From NCBI GenBank assembly GCA_045117315.1, contig JBGUNJ010000134.1, positions 13,778-77,777 on the forward strand: a stretch of DNA of 64,000 nt, in the 5' to 3' direction. The position numbers and the translations under genes were made by a program. The notes beneath the pieces were generated by a model. The model ran no database searches. It saw only the letters and a program-made list of their open reading frames with translations, and was not told where the DNA came from. Below, piece after piece: positions 49,811 through 57,730 of the stretch. This DNA comes from CAG-791 sp045117315. Its GTDB lineage: Bacteria > Bacillota > Clostridia > Lachnospirales > Lachnospiraceae. Position 1 is the first letter of the stretch. Every line of letters begins with the position of its first letter.

Positions 49811-51947
49811 ACAGGCTCTGGCACATAACCATCTCCCGGAAAAGTTCATTGGAGGCCATCAGTTCCTCATAGGTCCCCTCCTGGCTGATGATGCCATCAT
49901 CCAGCAGGAGAATCCGGTCGCAGTCCCTTATCGTCGAGAGGCGGTGCGCGACCACGATCCGCGTGCAGTTCATGGCGTCCAGCACATCCTTGATCTCCTG
50001 CTGCGAAACGTTGTCAAGCGCGCTGGTTGCTTCATCAAATATAAGCATGCGGGGTTCGGAGATGATAGCCCTGGCGATCAGGAGTTTCTGCGTCTGCCCC
50101 CCTGACATATGAGAATCAGACGACCTGAGTTCCGTATCCAGACCATTGGGAAAACTGCGGATCAGGTCGGCGATGCCGACTTTTTCCAGCGTCTTCCACA
50201 TGCTTTCTTCCGTGACCGGGCGGGGCTGCATCATCAGGTTCTGACGTATGGTGCCGGGAATCAGTGTTTCATTTTGCAGAACAATACCTATATTTTGAAG
50301 AATGCTTCTGGCATCCGTTTCGGAAAGCGCATATTTGTCGTAGCTGATCTCCCCTTTATTCGGATGCAGAATGCCCATCATAAGCTTCAGCAGTGTACTC
50401 TTTCCGCATCCGGACATACCGACGATCCCTATATATTCTCCTTCCTTCACTTCAAAAGAGATGTTTTTCAGGAGCATGTCCATGCCCGGATAAGAAAAGG
50501 AAATCTTTTCCACCCGCACGCCCGGCTTGAATTCGGTGCATTTCACCTTCTTTTCTTTTTCCTCTTTTACAAAGAGGAAAGAGATTGTCTGCCAGAGAGA
50601 TCTGGAATTTACGATCCGTTCCACGTCCAGGATCAGTTCCGCGATCTGACCTGCCAGAAGCCCCGCGAGCAGGGTTCCTGTGAAAAAAGCGGAACCGGAG
50701 ACAGGCCTGCGGGTAACAGCCACGATCAGAACGACAGTCATAGATGGGCCAACAAGATCCTGTACACCCAATCCGGCGCTCTGCCATTTTTTCCTGTGCC
50801 TGTCGCAAAATGCCTCCTCCGAGTAATTCTGCGCCCATTTCAGATAGACCCGTTTCTGCGCCTCCCGGCTCCGGATCTTTTCAATTCCCCTGAATATTTG
50901 AAACAGGACGCCGGTGCACCGGAAGTTGTTCTCCACGGTCAGTGAATACCAGTGGTCAAAGCGAGTATTGACGATCCACATAGAGAGAGCAAGGATCGCC
51001 AGCACAAGGAACATCCACAGACTGGTCTTGCCCAGATAGTAAGCAGCAGCCAGACAATAAAAGACAACAAAGACAAGATGCGGGATCATGTTTATTCCGG
51101 AACTCAGCAGACTCTCCGTGAATTCCGGGACCCTTCTGCTGATCGCGTTCCAGACCTCTGTGGTATTCTGCTGCGAATTTTCGCCGCTGTCGGAGAGATA
51201 GCGGATCAGGGCCGCGTTTTTGATATTGTAGCATACCATGTCGGTGAATCCGCTCCCGAACACGGCGAGCAGCATATTCAGTAAAAGACGTAATAATTCC
51301 GCAAGAAGGCAGAGAACAGCGACTTTTATCATGAAATCTGTTCTTAATGTGCCACTCGCCGCCGATGGATCCGCTGTGTTCATGAGAGCGGTCACTCCAC
51401 GTGGAAAAACCAGCCCCAGTATACCTGCGATCAGTGTGATAACAATAAAGCTGATCAGGTTCTTCCGCCGCAGAAAGCTCAGAAGATATATCAGAAGGTC
51501 CGGAATGGACAGCGTTCGGTCCGGCAGAAGCCGGCAAAGACAGTAGACTCTGGTAAACCTGCCTGCGTTCTGTTTGTTGACCCGCTGTTTTTCCCCGTTG
51601 GCATCATAATAATAATAGTCGAGGAACAGTCCCGGCACCAGAGCGACATATTTTCCTTCTGTGTCTATCCCGATACAACAGCCGGTCTGACAGCGGTACC
51701 AGTCCGGATCCGTCTCCACCCGTGTGAACAGGATGTCTTCATTTTCCAGATTGTCCAGCCGGTCTTCTTCAATCCCGCATATGAAGAGAATTGCATCCAG
51801 AGCCTCTTCATTGGAGTTCACCTCTTCAAAGATATCTCTCGTTTTTTTTCTGGTAATGGCTTCGTTGATCAGGCCATCTGCCTTCCTGCGCATTTCTTCA
51901 TCCGCCTGCGCTCTTTTCCTGATCTGTCTTGTAAAAAGATTGCCCAT
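49809..51947 (-). CDS. NHLP-type bacteriocin exporter, permease/ATPase without peptidase
   Basis: A 712-aa ABC exporter half of the kind paired with peptidase-bearing exporters in NHLP bacteriocin systems. An N-terminal cytoplasmic domain (about 1-150) contains a Cys-rich turn YRCQTGCCIGI and the aromatic LFLDYYYYDANGEKQRVNKQ, typical of this subgroup. Six membrane segments follow (about 165-450). The ATPase has Walker A GMSGCGKST, the signature MSGGQTQK, Walker B MLIFDEATSALD and the H-loop VVAHRLSTI. AAAGGAG precedes the ATG, 15 bases after the partner gene ends. It probably forms a heterodimer with the upstream product. Confidence 0.85.
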   Translation of the reverse strand: MGNLFTRQIRKRAQADEEMRRKADGLINEAITRKKTRDIFEEVNSNEEALDAILFICGIEEDRLDNLENEDILFTRVETDPDWYRCQTGCCIGIDTEGKYVALVPGLFLDYYYYDANGEKQRVNKQNAGRFTRVYCLCRLLPDRTLSIPDLLIYLLSFLRRKNLISFIVITLIAGILGLVFPRGVTALMNTADPSAASGTLRTDFMIKVAVLCLLAELLRLLLNMLLAVFGSGFTDMVCYNIKNAALIRYLSDSGENSQQNTTEVWNAISRRVPEFTESLLSSGINMIPHLVFVVFYCLAAAYYLGKTSLWMFLVLAILALSMWIVNTRFDHWYSLTVENNFRCTGVLFQIFRGIEKIRSREAQKRVYLKWAQNYSEEAFCDRHRKKWQSAGLGVQDLVGPSMTVVLIVAVTRRPVSGSAFFTGTLLAGLLAGQIAELILDVERIVNSRSLWQTISFLFVKEEKEKKVKCTEFKPGVRVEKISFSYPGMDMLLKNISFEVKEGEYIGIVGMSGCGKSTLLKLMMGILHPNKGEISYDKYALSETDARSILQNIGIVLQNETLIPGTIRQNLMMQPRPVTEESMWKTLEKVGIADLIRSFPNGLDTELRSSDSHMSGGQTQKLLIARAIISEPRMLIFDEATSALDNVSQQEIKDVLDAMNCTRIVVAHRLSTIRDCDRILLLDDGIISQEGTYEELMASNELFREMVMCQSL

Positions 51948-51962
51948 CGGCCTTATCTCCTT

Positions 51963-54164
51963 TTATGCCACTGTCACGAGCCTTTGATACAGTTCACAGG
52001 AACGTATGAGTTCATCGTGCGTTCCCTGCCCGATGATGCGCCCGGCATCGAAAACGTATATACAGTCACAGTTCCGGATCGTTGAGAGCCGGTGCGCCAC
52101 GATGATCGTGGTAATACCCCTGCCCCGCACGTGATCCACAATCCGCTTCTCAACGATGGTATCGAGTGCGCTTGTGGCTTCATCCAGCACAAGGACAGAC
52201 GGGTCCATGGAAAGCGCCCTTGCAATCTCGATGCGCTGTCTCTGGCCGCCGGACAGATTGTTTCCATTCTCCGAAAGAAGTGCTTTGTAACCGCGTTCGC
52301 GCCGGATGATATCATTGTGGATCTCCGCGTCTCTGGCGGCAAGAACGGCATCGAAATCGTACTGTGCTGGATCCCACATCTTGATGTTGTTCATAATGGT
52401 ATCCTCGAACAGGATGATCTGCTGGTCCACCGAGGCGATCGAGCCGGAAAGAACCTGTTTCGGAACTTCTCCGGCGGGGTGTCCGTCGTAGAAAATCTCT
52501 CCTTCCCACGGCTGGTACCGGCCGCAGATCAGATTTTTCAGTGTCGTTTTTCCACAGCCTGAAGCTCCGACAAACGCAACGCTGCTTCCGGCGGGGATGT
52601 CTATGGAAACATCTTTGATGACTTCACCCGCCCACCGGCTGTAACCGAAACACACATGCGAAAGACAGATATGTCCATCCAGTTTCCTGAATTCCTCTTC
52701 GGAATCTGTCTCCGTTTCCGAAGAGGCCCGGGATCCGGTGCTTTCTCCTCCTGATGTACCGTACCGCTCCGCTTCCTCGCAGATCTCTTTCATGTTTTCA
52801 AGCTGATACCTCAGGCTCAGAATATCCTGGGCGGAATGGACGGTACTGCGGATATAACCGGACACGATGCAATAAATTCCGTGGATGTAGACCAGCTGTC
52901 CAAAGGTCATGGAGCCCCTGAAGACATTGAATATTCCAATCAGAATCAGCAGGAGCTTGTCAAAATTGTCGATGGACAAGGGAAGGTCCGCGAATATCTT
53001 TTTTACCTCATTATATTTCCGCAGCGTTTTGGCTGACTCGCGGTTCAGACGCACATACTCTCTGAAAAACATAAATTCCGATCCGGAATTCCGGATACTG
53101 CGGATCGCCTTAAGTCCCTCCAGCAGAAAACCGCTTTCCTTATTTTGCCCGGCGAAAACGATCCGCCCATACCTGTCCTCATATCCGGAGGAGATGATGC
53201 AGGCAGCCGCCATAATGACCACGGAGCACAGAACGACCAGGCAGCAGGAAATGGATACCCTGGCCATTAGAACAAGGAAACAGGCAGCGAGCAGGGGCCG
53301 CAGAATCACTTCCACTATCTGCTTTGACAGAAAGTAGCTCACGCTGGTCACCTGGTCCTCACTTCCCATAAAATACCCGTCCGAACGCAGCTGATACTCA
53401 TCGAGGGGCAGATTGATGGCCGACCATAAGTAGCTCCTGCGGCAGCCTATGGAAATCTTTTCGGAAAATCGTGAAAACACATAGACAAGGAATACCTCCA
53501 GGATCAGCATTATGATCAGACTGGTGATAAGCATAGCCAGCTGACTGTGCATTTCCCCGGCCTTCAGGTTTTCAACAGCCTGATCGACAGCCACGGAAAA
53601 AAAGCTGTCCGTGAAATCGCTCGACAGCTGCGTTATGGCCAGCATAAGCATCGATACTCCCCAGAGGAGCAGGATATATAGAATAGTCCCGCAGAGATTG
53701 CCCCTGGTCACCAGACGCAGCGCGAAGGCGGCGACAGAAGGCTTTTCCTTTTCAGGTTTAAAGCCGGTTTCAGAAGGACTCATCAGCAGGTATCGTGATC
53801 CGCACGCCTGGTCGAATTCTGTGCGCTTCATAGTGACACGTCCCTGGTCCGGCAGATACAGTACAGCCTTTTTGCTGTTGATCTTTGAAAGCACCGAGTA
53901 TTTGCCGTCCACACTCACAATACAGGGCAGGTCAGCCGATAAGAGCCCCTCCGCCCCGTCTTCTCTGAATTTGCATTGAAAGCCAAGCGCGTCCGCTCCA
54001 TCGCGGATCTGTTCCATCGTACAGCCTTCCTGCGTCACGCCGCACACTTGGGCAGCCTGGAACAGTGAAATATATTTTTCATAATAATCCGCCAGCATGG
54101 CCAGGCAGGCTGACCCGTATTCCGACTCCTGCTGTGCGTTACGGTAGCGAATTTTTTTCCGCAT
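51963..54164 (-). CDS. NHLP-type ABC exporter with inactive C39-like domain
   Basis: A 733-aa ABC exporter with an N-terminal C39-type domain (about 1-125), six membrane segments (about 160-440) and an ATPase domain (GASGCGKTT, NLSGGQRQRIEIARAL, LDEATSALD, VAHRLSTI). In active C39 peptidases the nucleophile is Cys in a ECGxxCL motif; here the segment reads ESEYGSACLAML, so Tyr16 takes its place. The catalytic His of the NHFVVL motif is Lys88 in GKYSVL. The domain therefore looks like the non-cutting C39-like domain of HlyB-type exporters. ATG 54164 is preferred to a GTG at 54215. No precursor peptide gene is seen on either side. Confidence 0.85.
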   Translation of the reverse strand: MRKKIRYRNAQQESEYGSACLAMLADYYEKYISLFQAAQVCGVTQEGCTMEQIRDGADALGFQCKFREDGAEGLLSADLPCIVSVDGKYSVLSKINSKKAVLYLPDQGRVTMKRTEFDQACGSRYLLMSPSETGFKPEKEKPSVAAFALRLVTRGNLCGTILYILLLWGVSMLMLAITQLSSDFTDSFFSVAVDQAVENLKAGEMHSQLAMLITSLIIMLILEVFLVYVFSRFSEKISIGCRRSYLWSAINLPLDEYQLRSDGYFMGSEDQVTSVSYFLSKQIVEVILRPLLAACFLVLMARVSISCCLVVLCSVVIMAAACIISSGYEDRYGRIVFAGQNKESGFLLEGLKAIRSIRNSGSEFMFFREYVRLNRESAKTLRKYNEVKKIFADLPLSIDNFDKLLLILIGIFNVFRGSMTFGQLVYIHGIYCIVSGYIRSTVHSAQDILSLRYQLENMKEICEEAERYGTSGGESTGSRASSETETDSEEEFRKLDGHICLSHVCFGYSRWAGEVIKDVSIDIPAGSSVAFVGASGCGKTTLKNLICGRYQPWEGEIFYDGHPAGEVPKQVLSGSIASVDQQIILFEDTIMNNIKMWDPAQYDFDAVLAARDAEIHNDIIRRERGYKALLSENGNNLSGGQRQRIEIARALSMDPSVLVLDEATSALDTIVEKRIVDHVRGRGITTIIVAHRLSTIRNCDCIYVFDAGRIIGQGTHDELIRSCELYQRLVTVA

Positions 54165-54323
54165 CTCTAAGAACGTCCCTTTCTTCCGTGTAAGCGCTGA
54201 CTGGTAAAGGCGCACTGTTTATTGTCCTCTTTCCGTCTATAATTCTCCAAAAGAAAACAAATTGTGTTATACTTGTTCCCGTAGTCCGCTTCGATATGAG
54301 CGTATGAATAAGCTGCACATCGC

Positions 54324-55382
54324 TTATACATCGCTTCGCCCGCCCCACGCTCCCGCTTCGCCTGAGTACTGTCGGCATGACCGTATGCGTCCCAGAACGA
54401 ACGAGCGGCCTTCCTGCGTCAGATGCCAGGACTCCGGATTGGTAATGCCAGCCTCGCGCAGCTGCGTCTCCAGTTCCGGCAAAAGGCCGAACACCAGCGT
54501 GTTGACCGCGGGCATGTTCTCCGCTTCTTCCCCGGGATGATCCCGGAAGCGGTTCAGGGTTAACCCGATCTCCGCGGCAAGATCGCCGGCGGCAAAAATC
54601 CTCCGTTCCTCAGCGGTCGTCCCCCGGGACAGGGAAAGGAAACATTGTGTCTTTGCCCTGTGGAGAGCCAGCGCCTGTTCAAAATAGCCCGGAATATGTC
54701 TCGTGGACATGCTCTCGGCGCTGCGCTGAACATACTCCAGCATGAGATGCTCTGATGTCACAATTTGTCCGCATCCCTTCAGGAAGCTGTAATTGAACAG
54801 CCGGTCCTCTCCAAAGGACACGCCTTCTTCAAAACGGAGGCCCAGCCGCTCTATGATGCTTCTGCGGTAAAATTTATTGCAGTTCGAGTAGATGAGGAGC
54901 TGCCGTATGCGGATATAGGTGTCGGCAAAGGCCGCTGCGTCGGCATAGACATTGTCGCGGACTGTCCAGGTTTCTCTCCCGCCGGAGAGCAGAATCCGCT
55001 CTATGCCGAAGATACAGAGATCTGCCTCCCGCTCCAGCATGGGAAGGCTTTTTTCCAAAAAGCCCTGCTGAAGGCGGTCGTCGCAGTCAATAAAAGTTAC
55101 ATAAGATCCTCTGGCAGCTGAAAGACCGGCATTTCTGGCACCGGACGCGCCCCGATGCGCCCGCAGCAGCACGTGCAGGTTTTCCCACATGCCTGAGTAA
55201 CCGGCAAGAAGCTCTGCCGTACCATCGTAGGAACCGTCATCTACAGCAATCACTTCACAGTCTTCGGGAAGCTGGCTGAGCACCGACATCAGACACTCTT
55301 TCAGATATGCTTTACAGTTGTAGGTCGGTATAATCACTGACAGCCGGGCATTCCCGGTTCCGGCATCTCTCTTCATTTCCAC
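54324..55382 (-). CDS. GT2-family glycosyltransferase
   Basis: A 352-aa soluble glycosyltransferase. GTG 55382 is taken as start because AGGAGG lies eight bases upstream; ATG 55376 is also possible. The GT-A domain begins LSVIIPTYNCKAYLKECLMS, with VIAVDDGSYDGT, a catalytic region GASGARNAGLSAARG and the metal site FIDCDDRLQQG. The C-terminal 150 residues are helical (KTQCFLSLSRGTTAEERRIF). It starts a polysaccharide-type gene block. The C-terminus lies in DNA resembling repeat A. Confidence 0.9.
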   Translation of the reverse strand: MEMKRDAGTGNARLSVIIPTYNCKAYLKECLMSVLSQLPEDCEVIAVDDGSYDGTAELLAGYSGMWENLHVLLRAHRGASGARNAGLSAARGSYVTFIDCDDRLQQGFLEKSLPMLEREADLCIFGIERILLSGGRETWTVRDNVYADAAAFADTYIRIRQLLIYSNCNKFYRRSIIERLGLRFEEGVSFGEDRLFNYSFLKGCGQIVTSEHLMLEYVQRSAESMSTRHIPGYFEQALALHRAKTQCFLSLSRGTTAEERRIFAAGDLAAEIGLTLNRFRDHPGEEAENMPAVNTLVFGLLPELETQLREAGITNPESWHLTQEGRSFVLGRIRSCRQYSGEAGAWGGRSDV

Positions 55383-55685
55383 AGAAACCGCCTCCTGTTG
55401 CGGCCACTTAAAAGCCATGGTGTTATTTAAAGGCCAAAAGGCGGCTGAATGCGGCGCGCGCCTTTTGATATATACAGCCTGTTACTCCCGCAGTATGCTT
55501 TTGGTATTTGGCTTTTTTCTTCTGGCATTCTTCTTTGAATATTTGTGAGTATCCATGCATGCAGCATGCGCAGCAGGGAATCTGTCTGCCTTTTGTCATT
55601 ATATCATCGGCAAAATGTCTGTTCAATGCAGGACCGCCCGCCGTGCACTCCCCAGGGGTTCTGCGTTGTGTATTCAAATGACATT
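55383..55685. other. Gap upstream of the GT2 gene
   Basis: About 300 bases with no gene seen; A/T content rises near 55590, where a + strand promoter for the next reading frame could lie, but none is clear. Confidence 0.4.
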
Positions 55686-55997
55686 ATGTTCTCCGTGAAA
55701 ACCGGATACTATGCAAAAACTATTGCCGCGGACAGCAATGTGATTTACTGCGTGACAGAGCATGCCGGCAGCCTCACCCGGAACCCGACCGCCGATGTGT
55801 TCTGCCGCCGCAAAGAAGTCGAGTGCAGATGTCAGCTTTTTCTCATGGAGAGACTGACAGATGAAAACCTGAAGGCGTGCGGAAAGACCCGGTTTCCCAA
55901 CGCCGCGATCGACGCCCTGCGGGATGGCCATGGTCCCGGGACTCTCATCCGTCTCGCAGGAATATTTGCAAAATACGGACTGCTGTGGCGGTTCTGA
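55686..55997 (+). CDS. Unrecognised 103-aa reading frame, possibly a gene fragment
   Basis: From ATG 55686 the frame has codon usage like its neighbours and ends at TGA 55997. The protein contains several Cys (YCVTEHAG, FCRRKEVECRCQLF, KACGKTRF) and ends RLAGIFAKYGLLWRF, which looks like a genuine protein end. There is no ribosome site before the ATG, so it may be the 3' remnant of a longer gene. It could not be assigned to a family. A tandem repeat begins at its stop codon. Confidence 0.4.
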   Translation: MFSVKTGYYAKTIAADSNVIYCVTEHAGSLTRNPTADVFCRRKEVECRCQLFLMERLTDENLKACGKTRFPNAAIDALRDGHGPGTLIRLAGIFAKYGLLWRF

Positions 55998-56125
55998 GGT
56001 TATGGGGCTTCCGTAACAGGCTTTGAGGTTATGGTCTTCCGTGACAGGTTTCAATGTTAGGGGCCTTCCGTGAAAGGCTGTAAGGTTAGGGGCCTTCCGT
56101 GAAAGACCTTAAGATTATGACGTAT
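55994..56125. repeat. Tandem repeat, about 32-base units
   Basis: Four to five copies of GAGGTTATGGGGCTTCCGTA followed by ACAGGCTTT-like ends, starting at the stop of the preceding frame and reaching the GT4 promoter region. Confidence 0.88.
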
Positions 56126-56158
56126 CATGACAAAACAAGGAAATAAGGAATCTGGTAC

Positions 56159-57343
56159 ATGAAGCTTAATAAAAACCCTGTGCGGGCAATGCGTAAATTG
56201 AAAGCGGATATCCGCTCCTTTCAGAACGTAAGGAAGGCAGCAAAAATAGCCATGCCCGAAAAATGGGATGGCAGGAAAAAGAATATTCTGGTGATGGTGA
56301 ATTCTCTGTCCAGAGGCGGCGCCCAGAGGGTGGCCTGCCGTCTGGCATCAGGTCTGACGGCTCAATACAATGTGGCTCTTCTGTACGGAAGCAATGCCCG
56401 CTACTGTTATCCACTGGATCCAAATGTGGAAATATTGACTATCCCCGCATTGAATTTTGATCCGGGCGAAATAGTCAGCCGCCTGATGGTCCGGACTATC
56501 AAAAAAAATCTGCAGATCGACCTGGCTATTTCACTTATGCTCAGGATGAACCAGCTGAATGTACTTTCAAAAGGAAAGGAAAGGGTGATCGTCTCGGAGC
56601 GCAATAATCCCGTTCTTGCCCATCCCGAAACCTTTGGGGAGACAAAGAAAATCTATGCGCGCGCCGATCACGTCGTCTTTCAGACCAGGGAAGTACAGTC
56701 CCTGTACGACAGTAAAACGCAGGCGCACAGCACAGTTCTTCCCAACCCGGTTTCCGTAAGTGTTGAAGCCGCGGCTGTTCCCTCCAAAAAAATTGTAAAT
56801 GCAGCCCGCCTTCATAAAAATAAAAATCAGGAAATGCTGATCCGCGCTTTTGCCGGCTTTTCACAGCGGCATCCCGAGTATACACTGGAATTTTACGGAG
56901 ACGGATCGATGCGTGAAACTCTCCGGGATCTTGCGCTCTGTCTGGGCATAAAAGACAAAGTAATCTTTCACGGAAATGTGAATGATATCCACGAGCAGAT
57001 TGCAGATGCAGCCTGCTTTGTTCTCTCAAGCAATGTGGAGGGCATGCCCAATGCTCTGCTGGAGGCCATGATGATGGGGCTGCCCTGTATCTCTACGGAC
57101 TGTACCGGAGCCAAAGAAGTGATCAGGGACGGATGGAACGGCCTTCTGGTCAAAGTGGGAGATGAAGCGGGGCTTCGGGACGCCCTGGAAAAAATGACAG
57201 CCAGTCCGGAGTTTGCGGGAATGTGCGGAAAAAACGCAAAAATCACTGCGCAGGATTTCCGCCTGGAAACGGTGATTGAGCAGTGGATCCGTCTTTTCGA
57301 GAAAGAAATGTCAGCCGGTCAGTCTATAGCGAAAAAACAGTGA
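56159..57343 (+). CDS. GT4-family glycosyltransferase
   Basis: A 394-aa GT-B glycosyltransferase. The N-terminal domain shows ILVMVNSLSRGGAQRVACRL; the C-terminal donor-binding domain shows AARLHKNKNQEMLIRAFAGF, YTLEFYGDGSMRETLRDLAL and the EX7E region SSNVEGMPNALLEAMMMGLP. It retains a donor configuration as in other wall-polysaccharide GT4 enzymes; sugar and acceptor are unknown. The ATG follows AAGGAA-rich sequence. TGA 57341-57343 is the start of a short family D repeat, after which a truncated pyruvyl transferase begins. Confidence 0.92.
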   Translation: MKLNKNPVRAMRKLKADIRSFQNVRKAAKIAMPEKWDGRKKNILVMVNSLSRGGAQRVACRLASGLTAQYNVALLYGSNARYCYPLDPNVEILTIPALNFDPGEIVSRLMVRTIKKNLQIDLAISLMLRMNQLNVLSKGKERVIVSERNNPVLAHPETFGETKKIYARADHVVFQTREVQSLYDSKTQAHSTVLPNPVSVSVEAAAVPSKKIVNAARLHKNKNQEMLIRAFAGFSQRHPEYTLEFYGDGSMRETLRDLALCLGIKDKVIFHGNVNDIHEQIADAACFVLSSNVEGMPNALLEAMMMGLPCISTDCTGAKEVIRDGWNGLLVKVGDEAGLRDALEKMTASPEFAGMCGKNAKITAQDFRLETVIEQWIRLFEKEMSAGQSIAKKQ

Positions 57344-57353
57344 TGTACCCGCA
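57338..57353 (+). repeat. Family D repeat fragment at a gene junction
   Basis: CAGTGATGTACCCGCA keeps the first 13 bases of the family (TGATGTACCCGC) and then passes directly into the pyruvyl transferase remnant. Confidence 0.5.
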
Positions 57354-57650
57354 TTCGTGAATCTGATCCGCGGTGCCTCCATGGTACTGACCGATTCCTT
57401 TCACGGGACAATGCTGTCGCTCATACATGAAAAGGAATTTTTTGTCTTTCATCGCATGAGAAAGAATACACCCTACCAGAGAAATGCCCGCATTGATGAT
57501 CTTTTAAGGCACATGGGATTGACCGGCCGCCTGGTGACAGGCAATAATATCCCGCAGAAAAAAATAGATTATTCCGTATTCACACCAGTAATGGAACAAT
57601 TCCGCGCGGAATCAGTTTCTTTTCTCAGGCAGTCCCTGGAAGGTTTGTAA
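57354..57650 (+). pseudogene. Polysaccharide pyruvyl transferase, C-terminal remnant
   Basis: About 98 residues reading NLIRGASMVLTDSFHGTMLS, LIHEKEFFVFHR and on to FLRQSLEGL, the conserved C-terminal part of CsaB/WcaK-type enzymes that add pyruvate ketals to polysaccharide sugars. The first 200-250 residues are missing; the remnant begins right after a family D fragment. No ribosome site. The block has lost this modification unless another copy exists. Confidence 0.8.
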
Positions 57651-57730
57651 ATGAATGTAGATCGAGACCTTAAGTCAGCGAAAAATCCAGTCCTTATATT
57701 GATATTAATGCAGATTGATACTTTAAATTT

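Noticed and set aside
49809..56158. NHLP or double-Gly precursor peptide
   Set aside because: No short frame with a leader-like sequence and ribosome site was found near the exporter genes.
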